This document shows positions 12,697 to 12,766 of a stretch of 12,766 bases of DNA, piece after piece. This DNA comes from Betaproteobacteria bacterium (GTDB lineage: Bacteria > Pseudomonadota > Gammaproteobacteria > Burkholderiales > Burkholderiaceae_C), in the NCBI GenBank assembly GCA_005882155.1, contig VBCQ01000408.1, forward strand, positions 1 to 12,766, written 5' to 3'. Every line of letters begins with the position of its first letter. The first letter of the stretch is position 1. The notes under the pieces were generated by a model. It searched no databases. It had not been told where the DNA came from and saw only the letters and a list, made by a program, of their open reading frames with translations. Both the position numbers and the translations under genes were made by a program.

Positions 12697-12766
12697 CAAG
12701 CGGTCCCTTCGGCACGCAGGCCGCGGTTGCGCGCGAGCGTCGGTGCGACGCGGTCGGGGTCGATGT
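12696..12766 (-). CDS. C-terminal end of an upstream gene (partial)
   Basis: Reading the minus strand from the right edge, one frame gives 22 residues ending RNRGLRAEGTA and a TGA at 12698-12696 whose A is the first base of the SRPBCC ATG. Such a TGATG junction is typical of operons, which supports this frame as coding over the two alternatives. Too little is visible to name the family. The gene enters from outside the window and is probably co-transcribed with the SRPBCC and P450 genes. Confidence 0.55.
   Translation of the reverse strand, partial: IDPDRVAPTLARNRGLRAEGTA

Noticed and set aside
12257..12715. 152-codon minus-strand frame at the right end as the upstream operon gene
   Set aside because: It overlaps most of the SRPBCC gene in another frame and is Arg/Pro-rich. 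The short frame ending in the TGATG junction is a better candidate.
1..12766. Mobile element, CRISPR array, tRNA or rRNA
   Set aside because: No transposase or integrase-like protein, no regularly spaced direct repeats, no terminal repeats and no cloverleaf or rRNA-like sequence could be seen.

Overview
The window is about 12.8 kb of high-GC chromosomal DNA, densely packed with bacterial genes. Codon bias, purine-rich ribosome binding sites (GAGGAG, AGGAG) and the gene types (GlxA-family regulator, dienelactone hydrolases, split YeeE/YedE permease, bacterial P450) suggest a betaproteobacterium, probably Burkholderiales. That placement is inference; there is no rRNA or other taxonomic marker. 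I see no tRNA, rRNA, CRISPR array, transposase, phage gene or integrase.

Layout, left to right. (1) 2-2605, plus strand: a compact four-gene operon of ferritin-like diiron protein, alpha/beta hydrolase and the two halves of a YeeE/YedE sulfur-type permease, with gaps of 10-15 bp. (2) 2606-2799: an AT-richer spacer with inverted repeats, followed by a lone short-chain dehydrogenase (2800-3579). (3) A strong 10-bp-stem hairpin at 3602-3624 separates the dehydrogenase from a convergent exported glycine-zipper protein (3633-4103, minus). (4) 4246-5145, minus: a GhrA-like D-2-hydroxyacid dehydrogenase, divergent from (5) an ECF sigma factor (5250-5798) and its small two-helix membrane partner (5810-6160). 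The 104 bp between them contain three short dyads. (6) 6170-8020, minus: two dienelactone-hydrolase-family genes, the downstream one with a Tat signal. They are divergent from a GlxA/AraC-type regulator (8127-9095) and a creatininase-family amidohydrolase (9139-9837). (7) 9853-12766, minus: a peroxiredoxin-like gene, a cytochrome P450, a tandem-SRPBCC protein and the last codons of a further gene. The last three overlap at their start and stop codons, so this operon continues beyond the right edge.

How the genes may work together (inference). Region 1 couples sulfur-compound transport to a diiron protein and a hydrolase. Region 5 is a sigma factor plus membrane partner that lacks the usual zinc anti-sigma motif. 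Region 6 looks like a regulated hydrolase module. Region 7 looks like the end of an oxidative biosynthetic or catabolic operon whose identity depends on genes outside the window. The best candidates for something undescribed are the sigma/membrane-protein pair, the diiron-hydrolase-permease operon and the P450/tandem-SRPBCC operon.
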